Shown: in pieces, positions 5,750 through 6,528 of the stretch
Layout: each line of letters starts with the position of its first letter
Numbering within the stretch: the stretch's first letter is position 1
Assembly (NCBI GenBank): GCA_900551295.1
Contig: URVJ01000036.1
Span: 1-6,528 of the forward strand
Length of the DNA stretch: 6,528 bases
Direction of reading: 5' to 3'
Origin: an uncultured Eubacteriales bacterium
GTDB lineage: Bacteria > Bacillota > Clostridia > Oscillospirales > CAG-382
Position numbers and translations under genes: made by a program
The notes under the pieces: generated by a model
Told to the model about the DNA's origin: nothing
Seen by the model: the letters and a program-made list of their open reading frames with translations, nothing else
Database searches by the model: none

Positions 5750-6528
5750 ACAAGTTAAAGATGTTTTTAACGACGTCGGAGAATTTTTTCTTCTGGACGT
5801 TATTTTTTTCGCCGCAGGTTTCAGCGAACTGTCTGAGGAGGTCTTTTTGTTTTGCATTAAGGTTTTTAGGTACTTCGACTTCAACGGTAAAGCGGAGATC
5901 GCCGCGTCTTGAGCCGTTTATTTCAGTAATACCCCTATTTTTAAAGATAAATTCTTTACCGGTCTGAGTGCCTTCGGGAATCTGATAATCAACTTCACCC
6001 TCAAGCGTCGGGACCTTAATTGTCGCGCCGAGTGCAGCTTCAGCGAACGTAATCGGGACTTTGCAATAGATATTAACTCCGTCACGCTCGAAAATCTTAT
6101 GTTTCTTAACTCTAACGGTAACATAAGTATCGCCGTTTGAACCTCCGTTACGTCCTGCGTCGCCCTGTCCGGAGAGCAATATACTCTGACCGTCGTCGAT
6201 ACCGGCGGGAATATTTACGTTAAGACGTTTACTCTTTCTTATAAATCCGCTGCCGGAACAAGTCGGACACGGGTTCTTGACTATCTTACCCTTACCTCCG
6301 CATCTGTCGCACGGATGCTGTGAACGGAATACTCCGAGAGGCGTCTTCTGCTGCGTTGTAACCATACCCGAACCGTTGCAGGCAGGACAGGTTTCGGGAC
6401 TTGTACCCTTCGCCGCACCGCTGCCGGAACAATCGGGACAGGTTTCTATCCGCGTAAAGCTTATTTCCTTTTTACAGCCGAACGCGGCTTCCTCAAATGT
6501 TATCTCAATGCTCGCCTGGCGATCCTGA
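5748..6528 (-). CDS. dnaJ: Chaperone DnaJ (Hsp40), C-terminal part; 5' end beyond the window
   Basis: DnaJ is the cytoplasmic co-chaperone that delivers unfolded proteins to DnaK and stimulates its ATPase. About 259 residues are visible; the frame is open to the right edge, so the J domain and Gly/Phe linker lie outside. The visible part starts ASIEITFEEAAFG and carries all four zinc-binding CxxCxGxG motifs: CPDCSGSG, CPACNGSG, CDRCGGKG and CPTCSGSG, at about visible residues 30, 47, 73 and 87. The two beta-sandwich substrate-binding domains follow, with VKKHKIFERDG and ITFAEAALGATIKVPTLEG as in the family, then the C-terminal dimerisation region. This is a complete type A (class I) arrangement as far as seen. 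An internal ATG at 6365 would cut the zinc finger in half and is not the start. It converges on pgi; a tandem repeat begins at its stop codon. Confidence 0.96.
   Translation of the reverse strand, partial: QDRQASIEITFEEAAFGCKKEISFTRIETCPDCSGSGAAKGTSPETCPACNGSGMVTTQQKTPLGVFRSQHPCDRCGGKGKIVKNPCPTCSGSGFIRKSKRLNVNIPAGIDDGQSILLSGQGDAGRNGGSNGDTYVTVRVKKHKIFERDGVNIYCKVPITFAEAALGATIKVPTLEGEVDYQIPEGTQTGKEFIFKNRGITEINGSRRGDLRFTVEVEVPKNLNAKQKDLLRQFAETCGEKNNVQKKKFSDVVKNIFNL

Overview
The window holds four housekeeping protein genes and an unusual amount of structured, repeated intergenic DNA. The genes are typA/bipA (minus strand, 121-1938), a dacF-like D-Ala-D-Ala carboxypeptidase (plus, 2219-3406), pgi (plus, 3501-4841) and the C-terminal two thirds of dnaJ (minus, 5748 to the right edge). 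The strong GGAGG ribosome-binding sites, the secreted penicillin-binding protein with an amphipathic C-terminal tail and the roughly 450-residue PGI fit a low-to-moderate GC Gram-positive bacterium. A Clostridia-like Bacillota is my best guess, but this is inferred from protein character, not from any marker gene.

Layout. Bases 1-120 are the 3' flank of typA and carry a truncated repeat copy (A). typA and dacF are divergent and share a 280-bp AT-rich intergenic region holding a plausible typA promoter. dacF and pgi run in the same direction 94 bp apart; pgi has its own clear -10 box, so they need not be an operon. pgi and dnaJ are convergent and separated by 906 bp with no believable gene. 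This gap contains repeat copy B, an intrinsic terminator inside B, a bidirectional terminator, repeat copy C in inverted orientation, and, next to the dnaJ stop codon, a weak hairpin, a 22-bp perfect palindrome and a 15-bp tandem repeat.

The most interesting signal is the repeat family (A, B, C). Each copy lies in the 3' flank of a different gene (typA, pgi, dnaJ), and all three have the same orientation relative to that gene, so each mRNA would carry the same strand of the repeat. The copies share a core hairpin with a one-base bulge. Its stem shows a paired G-C to C-G swap, and a second, distal hairpin in B and C also shows paired changes. Copies B and C differ by exchange of hairpin modules and by about 90 nt of extra sequence in B. 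This looks like an interspersed 3'-UTR element, either a small non-autonomous mobile element or a structured RNA. I cannot match it to a named family.

The four genes have no direct pathway link: translation/ribosome-associated GTPase, cell-wall maturation, glycolysis and protein folding. Nothing in the window looks like a phage, plasmid, CRISPR or defence system.
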